This document shows, in pieces, positions 1 to 10,155 of a stretch of DNA of 64,000 nucleotides. Where the stretch lies: contig CAZUEO010000002.1 of assembly GCA_964619675.1 (NCBI GenBank), positions 1 to 64,000 on the forward strand, in the 5' to 3' direction. The DNA is from JAPLMW01 sp964619675 (GTDB lineage Bacteria; Planctomycetota; Phycisphaerae; Sedimentisphaerales; UBA12454). The notes under the pieces are model-generated. The model saw only the letters and a list, made by a program, of their open reading frames with translations. It ran no database searches and was not told the origin of the DNA. The position numbers and the translations under genes were made by a program. The first letter of the stretch is position 1, and each line of letters opens with the position of its first letter.

Positions 1-90
1 ATCTGCTTAAAATCAAGTCAAAAGCCCATTGATTGAACAAAAACACCTGTTTTTCCGCAGAAAGGGCACGGTCTGGCATCCCGGCTTTAA
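1..90 (+). pseudogene. Chimeric remnant of the rpmA 5' region and gene
   Basis: Bases 1-64 repeat 1341-1404, the region just upstream of the rpmA promoter, with one mismatch (56 versus 1396). Bases 62-90 then match 1620-1648 inside rpmA at 27 of 29 positions. Both differences are synonymous in the L27 frame, which still reads KGTVWHPGF. The 215 or so bases between these two parts in the intact locus, holding the promoter and first half of rpmA, are missing here. The junction lies at a short CAGAA(A)G homology. This looks like a duplicated rpmA region that later suffered an internal deletion. A misassembly near the window edge is the alternative. Confidence 0.7.
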
Positions 91-153
91 GAAAAGCCTG
101 TACAATAACTTTTTTATTGCGCAAATTTTTGCCGAAAATTCTTTGTTCTATTA

Positions 154-1179
154 TTATTTAGGCACGCAGCCGGCCGCCGAAGGATTTGCCCGACAGTTTA
201 TCAACCAGTTTTCGGCCATAGTTGCAAAGTCGCTAAAATTCACCTCGCAGTCATCATTGACATCGCCTGCCAAATCAAACGACAGACAACCTTTCAGCCC
301 GAGACTATAATAAGGACCTGCTGATATGGCCGCAAAATTTGTATTGGGCTGTGGCACATTACATTGACCCAGGTAGTTGTTTCCCCAGGCTACTATTGAG
401 CCGTTGGGCTTCAGGGCAAGAGAGTGGTAACCTCCTGCCGCGATGGCTAAAAAGTCGTTTCCTGCAGGGCCCGTCGCCTGACCATAATTATTGCGGCCCC
501 AGCCGACGATTGAGCCGTCGGCTTTCAGGCCCAATGCGTGGAACCCGCTGGTCGCGATAGCAACAAATCCCGTATTGGGCGTCGGTACATCGCACTGACC
601 CTCGTTGTTGTTTCCCCAGGCTACTATTGAGCCATCGGACTTCAAGCCGAGCGAGTGACCTGCGCTGGCCGCAATAGCAATAAATCCGGTATTGGGCTCC
701 GGCACAACGGATTCATCGTAGACACCATATCCCCAGCTCGCAATTGAGCCGTCGGCTTTCAGGCCCAATGAGTGGTTCTCGCCGCACGCGATAGCCACAA
801 ATTCGGTATTGGGCTGTGGCACATCGCATTGATTAGTGAAGTTTTTTCCCCAGGCTACTATTGAGCCATCGGTCTTCAACCCCAGCGAATGCTCAGAGCC
901 GGCTGCTATGGCCACAAATCCAATATTGGGTTGCGGTACATCGCACTGACCGAAATAATTGCTTCCCCAGGCCATAATCGAACGGTCGGTTTTCAAGCCA
1001 AGTGAGTGAGAATCCGAATACCCGCCGGCCGAAATGGCCACAAAGCCTGTATTGGGCTCTGGTATATTGTATTCGGCGTAGCCGGTATCTCCCCAGACCA
1101 AAACTTCACCGGCCAAAGATGATGAAACAGTTACAAACAGAATTACTAATGCTGACACAATGATTGATTGCTTTTTCAT
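154..1179 (-). CDS. Secreted RCC1-repeat protein with dockerin-like C-terminus
   Basis: The 341-residue product starts with a signal peptide (about residues 1-23, ending SSSLAG). It then has seven RCC1-type units of about 38 residues, each with the pattern HSLGLKxDGSIVAWG followed by GQCDVPQPN and FVAIAAG. These should form a beta-propeller. Residues from about 305 carry one Ca-loop-like segment (DVNDDCEVNFSDFA, then MAENWL), as in the dockerin-like tails of many Phycisphaerae secreted proteins. The protein is probably exported and used for surface attachment or binding; the partner is unknown. It sits between the rpmA fragment and rpmA itself, where rplU would normally be expected, so it may have arrived with the duplication. 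Confidence 0.85.
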   Translation of the reverse strand: MKKQSIIVSALVILFVTVSSSLAGEVLVWGDTGYAEYNIPEPNTGFVAISAGGYSDSHSLGLKTDRSIMAWGSNYFGQCDVPQPNIGFVAIAAGSEHSLGLKTDGSIVAWGKNFTNQCDVPQPNTEFVAIACGENHSLGLKADGSIASWGYGVYDESVVPEPNTGFIAIAASAGHSLGLKSDGSIVAWGNNNEGQCDVPTPNTGFVAIATSGFHALGLKADGSIVGWGRNNYGQATGPAGNDFLAIAAGGYHSLALKPNGSIVAWGNNYLGQCNVPQPNTNFAAISAGPYYSLGLKGCLSFDLAGDVNDDCEVNFSDFATMAENWLINCRANPSAAGCVPK

Positions 1180-1340
1180 TTTTTAGCTTTCTAAGAAAAA
1201 TTAATTTCCTGTGATTGCTGCGAGGAAACAAGGCGCCAAAATCTGTGTTAATATGAAATGACAAGAACCTTGGCTATATGGTTTCCTAACCCTTCCCTAC
1301 CTGTTAATATAGGTTAAACAATACCTGATTATACACCTTA

Positions 1341-1404
1341 ATCTGCTTAAAATCAAGTCAAAAGCCCATTGATTGAACAAAAACACCTGTTTTTCAGCAG
1401 AAAG
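1341..1404 (+). repeat. 64-bp direct repeat copy upstream of rpmA
   Basis: This segment matches bases 1-64 of the window at 63 of 64 positions, and the left copy may extend beyond the window. The pair brackets the RCC1-repeat gene. The 320-base stretch 1180-1499 also holds the RCC1 gene leader and the rpmA promoter; I see no further gene in it. Confidence 0.9.
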
Positions 1405-1416
1405 CGTCATTTTCTT

Positions 1417-1445
1417 TTGACAAAAAAATTGTTTTTTGTTATAAG
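1417..1445 (+). promoter_or_regulatory. Sigma-70 type promoter of rpmA
   Basis: TTGACA at 1417-1422 and TATAAG at 1440-1445 are separated by 17 bases, a near-consensus arrangement about 55 bases upstream of the rpmA start. The chimeric copy at the left window edge lacks this promoter. Confidence 0.75.
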
Positions 1446-1499
1446 GCGATATTCTGGATTTTCAGTGAAATATAAATTCTTTATTTAAAGGCGCTTACA

Positions 1500-1736
1500 A
1501 TGGCACATAAGAAGGGACAAGGCTCTACTCGTAACGGAAGGGACAGCAATCCGCAGTATTTGGGTGTTAAGTTATATGCAGGCCAGGTTGCAAAGGCTGG
1601 TGCTATTTTAGTTCGTCAGAAGGGCACTGTTTGGCATCCCGGCTTTAACGTTGGCATCGGCAGGGACGACACGCTTTTTGCTTTAAAGCCTGGCACAGTT
1701 CGATTTAAGGGCAAGAAGGTGCATATAGACGCGTAG
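1500..1736 (+). CDS. rpmA: Large ribosomal subunit protein bL27
   Basis: The 78-residue product is a bL27, a basic protein near the peptidyl transferase centre of the 50S subunit. It begins MAHKKGQGSTRNGRDSN, with the family's basic N-terminal tail already short and no long leader to cleave. The core KGTVWHPGFNVGIG (residues 41-54) and DDTLFALKPGTVRF are typical. Most bL27 proteins are 84-90 residues, so this is a compact version. An AAAGG ribosome site lies 9 bases before the ATG. The usual partner rplU is not immediately upstream, whereas obgE follows as usual. Confidence 0.97.
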   Translation: MAHKKGQGSTRNGRDSNPQYLGVKLYAGQVAKAGAILVRQKGTVWHPGFNVGIGRDDTLFALKPGTVRFKGKKVHIDA

Positions 1737-1761
1737 CGTGTTTTATTTTTCGAACGAATAA

Positions 1762-1787
1762 GGATGGTGGTATGCCATCCTTTTTTT
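1762..1787 (+). terminator. Intrinsic terminator after rpmA
   Basis: GGATGG and CCATCC form a six-pair stem (extendable by a T-G pair) around a short loop and are followed by seven T. It lies 25 bases after the rpmA stop and 55 before obgE, so obgE may depend on readthrough or its own promoter. Confidence 0.75.
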
Positions 1788-1841
1788 ATATAGTTTTGTA
1801 TTTGACCTAAACCTTAAACCCTATAATTTATACCCTAACAA

Positions 1842-2867
1842 ATGTTTATAGATGAGGCGAAAATCTGGGTAAAAGCCGGCGATGGCGGCGATGGCTGTGT
1901 AAGCTTCAGGCGGGAAAAATTTATCCCCAAAGGCGGCCCGGACGGCGGTGATGGCGGGGATGGTGGCGATGTTTGGCTTGAGGCGTCGGCTGATGTGGAT
2001 ACCCTGCTGGACTTTGCTGGCAGGCACCACTGGCGGGCCCAGGACGGCCAGGGCGGCAGCGGTGCAAACTGTGCCGGTTTGGATGGGCAGGACCTTATTA
2101 TTAAAGTGCCGGCAGGTACACAAATCTATGATGAAGACTTGGGCGAACTATTGCTTATGGACCTCAGCGAAGCGGGTATGAAAGTAAGAATCTGCCGCGC
2201 CGGCAGAGGCGGCAAAGGCAATAAGGCATTCGCAACCTCGACAAGACAAACACCCCGCTTTGCCCAGAAAGGCAAAGGCGGCAGGGAAAGAAATCTGAGA
2301 CTTGTGCTAAAATTAATTGCCGACATAGGTCTTGTCGGCCTGCCAAACGCGGGCAAAAGCACGCTGCTTTCCCGATGCTCGGCAGCGAGACCTAAAATCG
2401 CCTCTTACCCATTCACCACGCTTGAACCGGTGCTTGGCATTGTAGAACTTAGTGATTATCGCAGATTTGTAATGGCGGATTTGCCTGGCCTGATTGAAGG
2501 TGCCCATAATGGGACAGGATTGGGCATCGATTTTTTAAAACATATAGAAAGAACCAGAATCATCGTACATATATTAGATATTATGCCGCTGGATGAGAGC
2601 AACCCTGCCGATAATTATAAGGTTATACGAAATGAGCTGCTCAGTTACAGTAAAGAGCTTGGCAAAAAGAAAGAGGTTATAGTTTTAAATAAAATCGACC
2701 TTGACCCGGCAGGCGAAATTTTGAAAAAAATCAAAAAGAAGTTTCGCAAAAAAGTCTTTACAATATCAGCGGTAACCGGCAAAGGAGTAAAAGAGCTTTG
2801 CGAAGCTTTGCATAAGCTTATGCAGGAAGAGAAGGAAAGTAGCCGCCAAGGCACAAAGTTAATTTAA
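1842..2867 (+). CDS. obgE: Obg family GTPase involved in ribosome assembly
   Basis: The 341-residue product has the glycine-rich Obg domain (about residues 1-157, with repeated GGDGGDGG turns) followed by the G domain. G1 is GLPNAGKST (166-174), G3 is DLPG (213-216) and G4 is NKID (283-286); SAVTGKG is the G5 region. Obg binds GTP/GDP and acts in late 50S subunit maturation and stress signalling. The optional C-terminal OCT domain is absent, as in many short Obg proteins. Position after rpmA is the conserved bacterial arrangement. Confidence 0.97.
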   Translation: MFIDEAKIWVKAGDGGDGCVSFRREKFIPKGGPDGGDGGDGGDVWLEASADVDTLLDFAGRHHWRAQDGQGGSGANCAGLDGQDLIIKVPAGTQIYDEDLGELLLMDLSEAGMKVRICRAGRGGKGNKAFATSTRQTPRFAQKGKGGRERNLRLVLKLIADIGLVGLPNAGKSTLLSRCSAARPKIASYPFTTLEPVLGIVELSDYRRFVMADLPGLIEGAHNGTGLGIDFLKHIERTRIIVHILDIMPLDESNPADNYKVIRNELLSYSKELGKKKEVIVLNKIDLDPAGEILKKIKKKFRKKVFTISAVTGKGVKELCEALHKLMQEEKESSRQGTKLI

Positions 2868-2908
2868 AATTTAAGATTTAACGTTGAACGTCGAACTCTT
2901 AATGTTGG

Positions 2909-3910
2909 ATGATTTTGGTCATCATGAAAGTTTTTGAAAACGGTCTTTGCCTGCTTTTGATTATTTGTTTTCTATCGAGCTGCTGCTATGGGAAACAGGT
3001 TATCGGCGATGGGGCCGGGGACTTTGTTTTTGAGCACAAAATTGCAGGTCAGGTTAAAAAAATTTCTGTATATTACTACTGTCCTCGAGAACTGTCGTCA
3101 CTGTCACGAGTAGTTTTTGTTCTGCATGGAGCCGGTCGAAACGGCAGGGTATATCGCGATGAGTGGCAAAAATATGCCAACAGGTATAACTTCATCGTCC
3201 TTTGTCCGGAATTTTCGGAAGGCGAGTTTGGCGGCTGGGGAAAATATAATGGCGGCAATATCTACGATTACGAGCAGAAGAAATACAACGAAAGAGCCGA
3301 TTGGACTTTTAATGTTATCGAGGGCTTGTTCGATTTTGTTAAACAGGACAGAGAACTGAAAGCTGAGGCTTACTGCATATTCGGACATTCGGCAGGCGCA
3401 CAATTTGTACAAAGAATGGTGCTGTTTATGCCGGAGGCGAGATTCTCGCTGGCTATCGCTAACGGGGCAGGCGATTATACCGCACCTGTTTTTAATAAAA
3501 TATTCAGCGATGGGCTTCAATATACCTGTGTTACAGAAGAGTCACTTAGAAAATCGTTTGCGAAAGGGATGGTAATTCTTATGGGCGCTAAAGACCTGAT
3601 GTCCAAGACTATGCCGAAAGAAGGTCAGTTCCATGAATATGACAGAGTATGGAAGGCCAGGCGTTTCTATAAAACAGCTAAAGCCGAAGCTCTAAAACGC
3701 CGGACAACCTTTAAATGGTTATTCAGATTGGTCCCGAACGCTGATCATAATAACCCTCTGCATGCGAAGTATGGCAGTATGTTGGCCTCAAAGTCAAAAA
3801 TATTCCTGTCAAATCCCAATGTCAGGGAACCGAAAAATGCAGCCGATGGCAATGAGTCCGGTCAGACGGACAGTAATACACCTACTAAAGCAAAATTTAA
3901 AAACAGATAA
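2909..3910 (+). CDS. Secreted alpha/beta hydrolase, esterase-like
   Basis: The 333-residue product has an N-terminal hydrophobic segment ending FLSSCCYG, which fits a lipoprotein or Sec signal. An ATG at 2924 (MKVFENG) gives a more usual signal peptide than the first one. The alpha/beta hydrolase fold shows VVFVLHGAG (residues 68-76, oxyanion strand), nucleophile elbow GHSAG with Ser161, candidate acid Asp229 (MGAKDLM) and candidate His280 (NADHNN). The style resembles poly(hydroxybutyrate) depolymerase-like and feruloyl esterase-like enzymes; the substrate cannot be told. The C-terminal 35 residues are polar and probably disordered. Confidence 0.75.
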   Translation: MILVIMKVFENGLCLLLIICFLSSCCYGKQVIGDGAGDFVFEHKIAGQVKKISVYYYCPRELSSLSRVVFVLHGAGRNGRVYRDEWQKYANRYNFIVLCPEFSEGEFGGWGKYNGGNIYDYEQKKYNERADWTFNVIEGLFDFVKQDRELKAEAYCIFGHSAGAQFVQRMVLFMPEARFSLAIANGAGDYTAPVFNKIFSDGLQYTCVTEESLRKSFAKGMVILMGAKDLMSKTMPKEGQFHEYDRVWKARRFYKTAKAEALKRRTTFKWLFRLVPNADHNNPLHAKYGSMLASKSKIFLSNPNVREPKNAADGNESGQTDSNTPTKAKFKNR

Positions 3911-3943
3911 ACATCCCTTATTTACCTGGAAAAAGAGAACGAT

Positions 3944-4456
3944 ATGGAAAAGCTTGCGTGGCTCGACGGATATTCAGGCCAATCAACCGATGAACTGCTC
4001 GAATTAGAAGGAAAATATCGAACGGACTCACTGGTAGTTGCTTTTGAGCAGGCCATCGAACAGAAGGCTGCTCGCGTTAGTCCAGAGAACTTAACAGAAC
4101 AAGAGCGTGTCATTCTCGCGATAGAGGCACTCGAACGCGAGGTGAATAACGGAGGATACAATCAGTTCTTCACCAATTCCTCCAAGAAGTTCGTCCCAAT
4201 CATAATTAACTCGCTTAAACGAATTGGCTGTACTGAGGCCGCAGTGATAACCCAGGATGCCATAAGTGCGCTTGGTATCCAGGGGCCCATAACAGTTGAG
4301 GCAATCGACAGTGCGGTGTTCGAGGAGGAAAGTGAGAGACGCGATGAGAAACTGAACGAATGTGATGAGCGATACTATGCCGTCGCCGGAGATCTTTCGG
4401 TACCTCTTTTGGAGTTCATCAAACGCAATAAGGACAAGATCAACCTGAAAAACTAA
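3944..4456 (+). CDS. DMP19 (DUF4375) family protein
   Basis: The 170-residue soluble protein contains the DMP19/DUF4375 signature around residues 47-100: LTEQERVILAIEALEREV, then NNGGYNQFFTNSS and an IIINSLKRIG helix. In Neisseria, DMP19 is a DNA-mimic protein that antagonises a transcription repressor, but most family members have no known job, so function here is open. It starts 33 bases after the esterase gene and may be cotranscribed. The spacer has a purine stretch (AAAAAGAG) before the ATG. Confidence 0.8.
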   Translation: MEKLAWLDGYSGQSTDELLELEGKYRTDSLVVAFEQAIEQKAARVSPENLTEQERVILAIEALEREVNNGGYNQFFTNSSKKFVPIIINSLKRIGCTEAAVITQDAISALGIQGPITVEAIDSAVFEEESERRDEKLNECDERYYAVAGDLSVPLLEFIKRNKDKINLKN

Positions 4457-4796
4457 CTCCAACAAGAGGGTGCAGGTGCCGAGGCTATGGCGAGACAAGC
4501 ATCGAACGTTGAATGTGGAGTGTTGTATCCACCAGAGGCGGACTCCGATGAGGTATCGCCGAAGCGGAGAATAGTAGAGTGGCAGAGGAGGAGAATGATA
4601 TGGCAGGGAAGCCGTAGCCATAAGAAAAATAGTGAAAGATTTGGCAAAATAGGTTAAATATATGCGAATGAGGTCGCAATTTGCGACCTCAAAAAGGGTA
4701 TATAAAGCAGATTAAAATAAGGTGTAGCGGAATGAATCCCGCACCTTCTGAATATTCGAGGTATTATTCATATTTTTTTAAAGAATCGAAAGAACA
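4457..4796 (+). other. Noncoding stretch with degenerate repeat sequence
   Basis: No convincing gene is seen in these 340 bases. About 4545-4565 (CCGATGAGGTATCGCCGAAG) resembles 48443-48463 in another noncoding stretch, and 4500-4520 resembles 2881-2900 (ACGTTGAA words). It also holds the 21-base palindrome at 4670-4690. It reads like decayed repetitive DNA. Confidence 0.5.
4670..4690. repeat. Perfect 21-base palindrome
   Basis: GAGGTCGCAA and TTGCGACCTC are exact inverted repeats around a single T. No T-run follows on the plus strand, so it is not a classical terminator there. It lies about 105 bases before the ankyrin gene and could be a transcript-end structure or an operator. Confidence 0.6.
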
Positions 4797-7700
4797 ATGA
4801 AAAGCAGGGATAAGGAGCATTTTGTGAAGCAAGTTCTGGTTCCCATCATTTGTGTTTCTCTAACATTGGCAGGATGCGCTAAAAAGGGTTCACCTGAAAG
4901 AAATGCTGAATTTTACCAGGCCGTAAGAGACGGCAATCTGCCGGCAGTGAAAGCTGCTTTATCCGAAGGTGCTAATGTAAATACGAAGACAATTGACAAC
5001 GGCGCAACCGCCCTGATGGTGGCATCGTATGAGGGATATACGGAGATAGTCAAGCTGCTTCTGGAAGAAGGGGCGGATATAAATGCAAAGACAACCGATA
5101 ATGGCGTAACCGCTTTGTGGGCAGTATCGGAGAAGGGCAATATAGAGATAGTCAAGCTGCTTTTAGAAAAAGGCGCCGATGTAAACATGAAGAGAACCAC
5201 GGATGATACGACCGCCCTGATGGTAGCATTGCACAAAGGCTATACGCAGATTGCAAAACTCCTGCTGGCAAATGGCGCTCATGTAAATGCAAAGACAACC
5301 GACAATGCCACAACCGCCCTGATGATAGCATCGTATCAGGGCTATGCGGAGATAGTCAAGCTGCTTCTGGAAGAAAAGGCGGATATAAATGCAAAGACAA
5401 CAGATAATGGTGCAACTGCTTTGTTGATAGTATCGGAGAAAGGGGATATAGAGATGGTCAGGCTGCTTTTGGAAAAAGGGGCGGATGTAAATGCGAAGAC
5501 AACCGACTATGGTCTAACTGCTTTGTGGATAGCATTGGATAAAGGTTATACTGAGATAGTCAAGCTGCTTTTGGAAAAAGGCGCCGATGTAAACGTGAAG
5601 AGAACCGATAATGGCGCAACTGCTTTGTTGGTAGTATCGGAGACAGGTGATATAGAGATAGTCAAGCTGCTTTTAGAAAAAGGCGCAGATGTAAACGTCA
5701 AGAGAACCACAGATGGTGCAACTGCCCTGATGGCGGCATCATTCAACAGTCATATAGAAATCGTCAAATTGCTCCTGGAAAAGGGCGAGGATGTAAATGC
5801 GAAGACAACTGACAATGGCACAACCGCCCTGATGATGGCATCGTATCAGGGCTATGCGGAGATAGTCAGGCTGCTTTTGGAAAAAGGCGCCGATGTAAAC
5901 GTGAAGAGAACCGATAATGGCGCAACTGCTTTGTTGGTAGTATCGGAGACAGGTGATATAGAGATAGTCAAGCTGCTTTTAGAAAAAGGCGCAGATGTAA
6001 ACGTCAAGAGAACCACAGATGGTGCAACTGCCCTGATGGCGGCATCATTCAACAGTCATATAGAAATCGTCAAATTGCTCCTGGAAAAGGGCGAGGACGT
6101 AAATGCGAAGACAACCGACTATGGTCTAACTGCTTTGTGGATAGCATCGGATAAAGGTTATACTGAGATAGTCAAGCTGCTTTTAGAAAAAGGCGCTGAT
6201 GCAAATGTGAAGAGAACAGACGATGGCACAACTGCCCTATATACAGCATCATGTCAAGGGTATATAGATGTCGTCAGGCTGCTTTTGGAAAATGACGCTG
6301 ATATAAATGCAAAGAAATCCGAGACCGGCACAACTGCCCTGTGGATGGCGGCACAGGAAGGTCATACGGAGGTTGTTAGACTTCTTTGGGAAAAGGGCGC
6401 CGATCCAAATGAGAAGACATTTGACGGCATAACTGCCCTGATAGTAGCATCGGAGACAGGCCGTACAGAGGTAGTCAGGCTTCTTTTGGAAAAAGGCGCC
6501 GATGTGAGTGCGAAGGAAACCACAAACGGCACAACTGCTTTGTTTGTGGCATCGCAGGGCGGGCATATGGAAATCGTCAAGCTGCTTCTGGAAAAGGGTG
6601 CTGATGTAAACGCAAAAACGACCATAGACGGTGGGACTGCCCTGATTATGGCATCACAGAAAGGCGATACGGAAATCGTCAAGCTGCTTCTGGAGAAGGG
6701 CGCTGATGTAAATGTAAAGATAACCAGCAGTGGCGCAACTGCCCTGATGGTAGCATCAGAGAAAGGCCATACAGAGATAATCAAGATGCTTTTGGAAAAA
6801 GGCGCGGATGTAAATGCAAAGAGCACCATAGATGGTGCAACTGCCCTGATTCAGATGTCATATAAGGGGCATACGGAGGCCGTCAAACTTCTTTTGGAAA
6901 GTGGCGCCGATGTAAATATGAAACAAACCACAGACGACATAACTGCCCTGTGGATGGCGTCACAGGAAGGGCATACGGAAATCGTCAAGCTGCTTTTGGA
7001 AAAGGGCGCAGATGTAAATGTAAAGAGAACTTTAGACGGCGAAACTGCCCTGACGAGGGCAACGTGGGGCAACCATACGGAGGTCGTCAAGCTTCTTTTG
7101 GGAAAAGGCGCGGATGTGAATGTAAATAGAACCACAGACGGCTGTACTGCCCTTATTATAGCATCGGATACAAATTATACGGAGATTGTAAAACTTCTTT
7201 TGGAAAAAGGCGCTGATGTAAACGCAAAAACAACCGTAGACGGCTCAACTGCCCTGACGAAGGCAACGTGGGGCAACCATACGGAGGTCGTCAAGCTTCT
7301 TTTGGAAAGCGGCGCCGATATAAATACGAAACAAACCACAGACGGCTGTACAGTTCTGTGGATAGCATCGCAGGAAGGCTATACCGAGATCGTCAAACTT
7401 CTTTTGGAAAAAGGCGCTGATGTAAATGCAAAAACAACCATAGATGGCGGAACTGCTCTGATGAGGGCATTGTGGTGCAACCATACGGCGGTCGCCAAGC
7501 TCCTTTTGGAAAAGGGCGCTGATATAACTGCCAAGAGAACCACAGATGGAGTAACAGCACTGTTGATGGCGTCACAACTCGGTCATACAGAGATTATCAA
7601 GATAATTTTGCAAAAGGGCGTTGATGTAAACATAAGGGCTTTCAATGGCACGTCTTCACTGATGGCAGCATCGCGTAAAAACTATACTGAGGTCGTAAAA

Positions 7701-7931
7701 CTTCTTTTGGAAAATGGAGCTGACGTAAATGCTAAGAGAATTACAGACGGCATAACAGCACTGTGGATGGCGTCGCAGCTCGGTCATACAGAGGTTGTCA
7801 AGATACTTTTGCAAAATGGCGCTGATGTAAACGCCAAGGCTTTCGACGGGACATCTGCTCTAAAAATCGCACAAAAGAATGTACAATTAGATATTGTTCA
7901 ACTGCTTGAAAAGGCCGGGGCGAAGGAATAA
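4797..7931 (+). CDS. Giant ankyrin-repeat lipoprotein (about 30 repeats)
   Basis: The 1044-residue product begins with a lipoprotein signal: a hydrophobic stretch and lipobox LTLAGC, with Cys27 the likely lipidated residue. The rest is a nearly uninterrupted solenoid of about 30 ankyrin units with a 33-34 residue period, consensus GADVNAKTTDNGATAL, an ALMVAS helix and a TEIVKLLLEK helix. The usual TPLH is replaced by TAL. Ankyrin solenoids bind proteins; here the target would be in the periplasm or at the outer membrane. DNA repeats are so similar that recent internal duplication is evident (5564-6115). No enzyme domain is present. It stands alone, followed by coaX after 105 bases. Confidence 0.93.
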   Translation: MKSRDKEHFVKQVLVPIICVSLTLAGCAKKGSPERNAEFYQAVRDGNLPAVKAALSEGANVNTKTIDNGATALMVASYEGYTEIVKLLLEEGADINAKTTDNGVTALWAVSEKGNIEIVKLLLEKGADVNMKRTTDDTTALMVALHKGYTQIAKLLLANGAHVNAKTTDNATTALMIASYQGYAEIVKLLLEEKADINAKTTDNGATALLIVSEKGDIEMVRLLLEKGADVNAKTTDYGLTALWIALDKGYTEIVKLLLEKGADVNVKRTDNGATALLVVSETGDIEIVKLLLEKGADVNVKRTTDGATALMAASFNSHIEIVKLLLEKGEDVNAKTTDNGTTALMMASYQGYAEIVRLLLEKGADVNVKRTDNGATALLVVSETGDIEIVKLLLEKGADVNVKRTTDGATALMAASFNSHIEIVKLLLEKGEDVNAKTTDYGLTALWIASDKGYTEIVKLLLEKGADANVKRTDDGTTALYTASCQGYIDVVRLLLENDADINAKKSETGTTALWMAAQEGHTEVVRLLWEKGADPNEKTFDGITALIVASETGRTEVVRLLLEKGADVSAKETTNGTTALFVASQGGHMEIVKLLLEKGADVNAKTTIDGGTALIMASQKGDTEIVKLLLEKGADVNVKITSSGATALMVASEKGHTEIIKMLLEKGADVNAKSTIDGATALIQMSYKGHTEAVKLLLESGADVNMKQTTDDITALWMASQEGHTEIVKLLLEKGADVNVKRTLDGETALTRATWGNHTEVVKLLLGKGADVNVNRTTDGCTALIIASDTNYTEIVKLLLEKGADVNAKTTVDGSTALTKATWGNHTEVVKLLLESGADINTKQTTDGCTVLWIASQEGYTEIVKLLLEKGADVNAKTTIDGGTALMRALWCNHTAVAKLLLEKGADITAKRTTDGVTALLMASQLGHTEIIKIILQKGVDVNIRAFNGTSSLMAASRKNYTEVVKLLLENGADVNAKRITDGITALWMASQLGHTEVVKILLQNGADVNAKAFDGTSALKIAQKNVQLDIVQLLEKAGAKE
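5564..6115 (+). repeat. Recent 306-bp tandem duplication within the ankyrin gene
   Basis: Bases 5564-5791 are identical to 5870-6097 (228 bases, offset 306, or exactly three 34-residue units). After one mismatch the identity runs on to 5809/6115. The surrounding units are clearly less alike, so this is a young expansion that kept the frame. Confidence 0.9.
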
Positions 7932-8035
7932 TTATCGGGGCAGGGGTCTTCGTAGCTGACGGGCTAACGGCGTTGCTTTTTAATTGATTATTTATCTGTT
8001 TTTCGATAAGCTCTTGGCATTAGAAAGGAACACAA

Positions 8036-8836
8036 GTGAACATTATAGCAATAGACGTAGGTAATACAAATATAACGGCGGGGCTGTTTATCGATAATAC
8101 CGAGATAATGATGGAGAAAATCGACGGCGGCAATGGCGATGAGCTTGCAGCCTGTCTGAAATCATTCTGGCAGAAGATTCCTTTTGTGAAGGCAGGCAAG
8201 GACAAAGATAAAAAACGAGATGCCCGTATTGTTATCGCAAGCGTAAGGCCCGACCGGACGGAAAAAATCAGGGAGGTTGCTAAAAATGCGCTGAACGAGA
8301 AAATTCTTGAGATAGGCTCAGGTAAAGATATACCGCTGCCGATGGAGCTTGATGTTGATGAGCCTGCCAAGGTCGGTGTTGACAGGGTATTGTGCGCATT
8401 CGCAGCGCACAGTGTCGTCGGCGATGCGGCTGTGATTGCCGATTTCGGTACTGCCGTAACTATCGACCTTGTTGATGAAAATGGCGTTTTTTTGGGCGGG
8501 ACGATACTGCCGGGCTTCGATATTTCGGCTGATGCACTGCACAGGCAAACAGCGGCTTTGCCGAAAATTGATAAGGTCATGATTCCCGCCAAACCATTCG
8601 GCAGAAATACGGCTGAGGCAATTAATAACGGCCTGTATTACTCGGCGATAGGGGCTCTTGAGATGATTATAAGAGTCTATTCCGAACAGCTCGGTAAATG
8701 GCCGCAGACGGTTGTTACAGGTGGGAATATGGAAATCATCAGAAGCGGCTGTGATTTTGTGGATTCGTTCGTTACGGACCTTGCAGTAAAGGGCGTTGTC
8801 CTTGCGTATAAAAAATATCTTGGCGAAAAATTGTAG
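8036..8836 (+). CDS. coaX: Type III pantothenate kinase
   Basis: The 266-residue product phosphorylates pantothenate with ATP, the first step of coenzyme A synthesis. Family motifs are DVGNTN (residues 7-12, phosphate binding), GVDRV (114-118), ADFGTAVTID (135-144) and GGTILPG (154-160), near the C-terminus VTGGN. The start codon is GTG, with AAAGGA upstream at good spacing. Type III kinases lack the feedback inhibition by CoA seen in type I enzymes. An insertion with charged residues (about 53-62, KAGKDKDKKR) is slightly unusual. Confidence 0.95.
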   Translation: MNIIAIDVGNTNITAGLFIDNTEIMMEKIDGGNGDELAACLKSFWQKIPFVKAGKDKDKKRDARIVIASVRPDRTEKIREVAKNALNEKILEIGSGKDIPLPMELDVDEPAKVGVDRVLCAFAAHSVVGDAAVIADFGTAVTIDLVDENGVFLGGTILPGFDISADALHRQTAALPKIDKVMIPAKPFGRNTAEAINNGLYYSAIGALEMIIRVYSEQLGKWPQTVVTGGNMEIIRSGCDFVDSFVTDLAVKGVVLAYKKYLGEKL

Positions 8837-8840
8837 ATTG

Positions 8841-8886
8841 AAATTAACCACGAATAACCACGAATAACCACGAACTGACACAAATT
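8841..8886 (+). repeat. CCACGAATAA tandem repeat tract
   Basis: The tract has three tandem copies of an ACCACGAATA-type decamer, then ACTGACACAAATT. The same word order (TTAACCACGAAT, CACGAAT, TGATACAAATT) occurs at 31312-31350 before the 230-residue gene. It lies directly in front of the MnmE-like gene. Confidence 0.75.
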
Positions 8887-8894
8887 CAAAAAAA

Positions 8895-10094
<1,200 letters not shown>

Positions 10095-10155
10095 AGTATT
10101 ATTTTATAATCACTTATAAAAATTTCATAATTTATATTGACAATTTTAGGCTATT

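Noticed and set aside
29..310. 93-residue open frame at the window start
   Set aside because: Only its first 20 or so codons resemble L27 through the chimeric duplication; the rest runs antisense through the RCC1 gene end.
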